6,144 nucleotides of DNA from Paludibacteraceae bacterium (lineage in GTDB: Bacteria; Bacteroidota; Bacteroidia; Bacteroidales; Paludibacteraceae). Below, one piece after another: positions 5,894-6,144 of this stretch; position 1 is the first letter of the stretch; the number at the start of each line of letters is the position of its first letter. The stretch spans positions 1 through 6,144 of the forward strand of contig JAFPLG010000089.1 in the NCBI GenBank assembly GCA_017402895.1, given 5' to 3'. Both the position numbers and the translations under genes were made by a program. Below the pieces are notes generated by a model that did no database searches, was not told the origin of the DNA, and saw only the letters and a program-made list of their open reading frames with translations.

Positions 5894-6144
5894 ATGAAAC
5901 GAATATTTATTTTCTTTTTTGCACTAAGCACATTGGGATACACATACTGTAATGAACACATACTATCACTCACGAGTGAATTATGTAGTAGCAAAAGTGT
6001 CTATTTAAGTTTACCACGAGTAGATATAGAAGACATCACCCCATTTACACATACAATCGCATATAATTTGGGAGATTCTATTTTGGGGTTAGTAACACCT
6101 CCAATAAAGGATCAGGGACATTCTCAACAATCGTGTGCGGGATG
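5894..6144 (+). CDS. Start of a secreted protein, possibly a papain-like (C1) cysteine peptidase; cut by right edge
   Basis: Eighty-three codons are visible from the ATG at 5894 with no stop before the window ends. The N-terminus MKRIFIFFFALSTLGYTYC is a signal-peptide-like hydrophobic stretch; the Cys at 19 is not in a proper lipobox. Residues 67-83 read VTPPIKDQGHSQQSCAG, and the next codon starts TG. In papain-family peptidases the mature enzyme begins with a segment like TPVKNQG followed by SCWAF, where the Gln of QG forms the oxyanion hole and the Cys is the nucleophile. By that analogy Q74 and C81 would be the active-site pair, with one residue more between them than in papain. The short leader before the motif leaves little room for a full propeptide. 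The region is AT-rich like the second half of the preceding lipoprotein gene, 40 bases upstream. The gene is firmly open; the peptidase assignment is tentative because the His and Asn residues lie outside. Confidence 0.6.
   Translation, partial: MKRIFIFFFALSTLGYTYCNEHILSLTSELCSSKSVYLSLPRVDIEDITPFTHTIAYNLGDSILGLVTPPIKDQGHSQQSCAG

Overview
The window looks like a Bacteroidales chromosome, most likely Prevotella-like. The evidence is the promoter grammar (TTTG, 20-base spacer, TAnnTTTG), the near-absence of Shine-Dalgarno sites, a DUF4301-type protein, a BspA-type leucine-rich-repeat protein and short type II lipoproteins. The genus is an inference from gene content and style, not from a marker gene.

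Layout. (1) 1-916, minus strand: the first two thirds of mnmE (tRNA modification GTPase), cut by the left edge. (2) 1016-2264, plus strand: a secreted leucine-rich-repeat protein followed 10 bases later by a 92-residue lipoprotein carrying two copies of a KYGVP motif; the pair looks like an operon. (3) A hairpin at 2301-2326 separates this operon from the convergent DUF4301 gene (2337-3677, minus). (4) 3822-4703, plus: a YegS/BmrU-type lipid kinase. (5) 4855-5853, plus: an unrecognised lipoprotein. (6) 5894 to the right edge, plus: the start of a secreted protein that ends at what looks like the active-site motif of a papain-like peptidase.

The best-supported unusual structure is regulatory. 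The two divergent intergenic regions (917-1015 and 3678-3821) each contain the same palindrome, TTGCATATATGCAA, flanked at exactly 9 bases on both sides by outward-facing TAnnTTTG elements. Each palindrome therefore supplies the -33 box for both divergent promoters, giving four promoters from two mirror-symmetric cassettes that pair a conserved gene on the minus strand or plus strand with another transcription unit.

The right end differs from the rest. Base composition falls from about 60% GC in the lipid kinase (36 of 60 bases in 4081-4140) to about 35% in the second half of the 4855 lipoprotein (21 of 60 in 5461-5520) and stays low to the end (22 of 60 in 6001-6060). The change happens inside one reading frame, near an A9 run and a charged linker, which suggests a composite gene at the edge of an acquired region. 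No RNA genes, CRISPR array, insertion sequence or integrase is visible.
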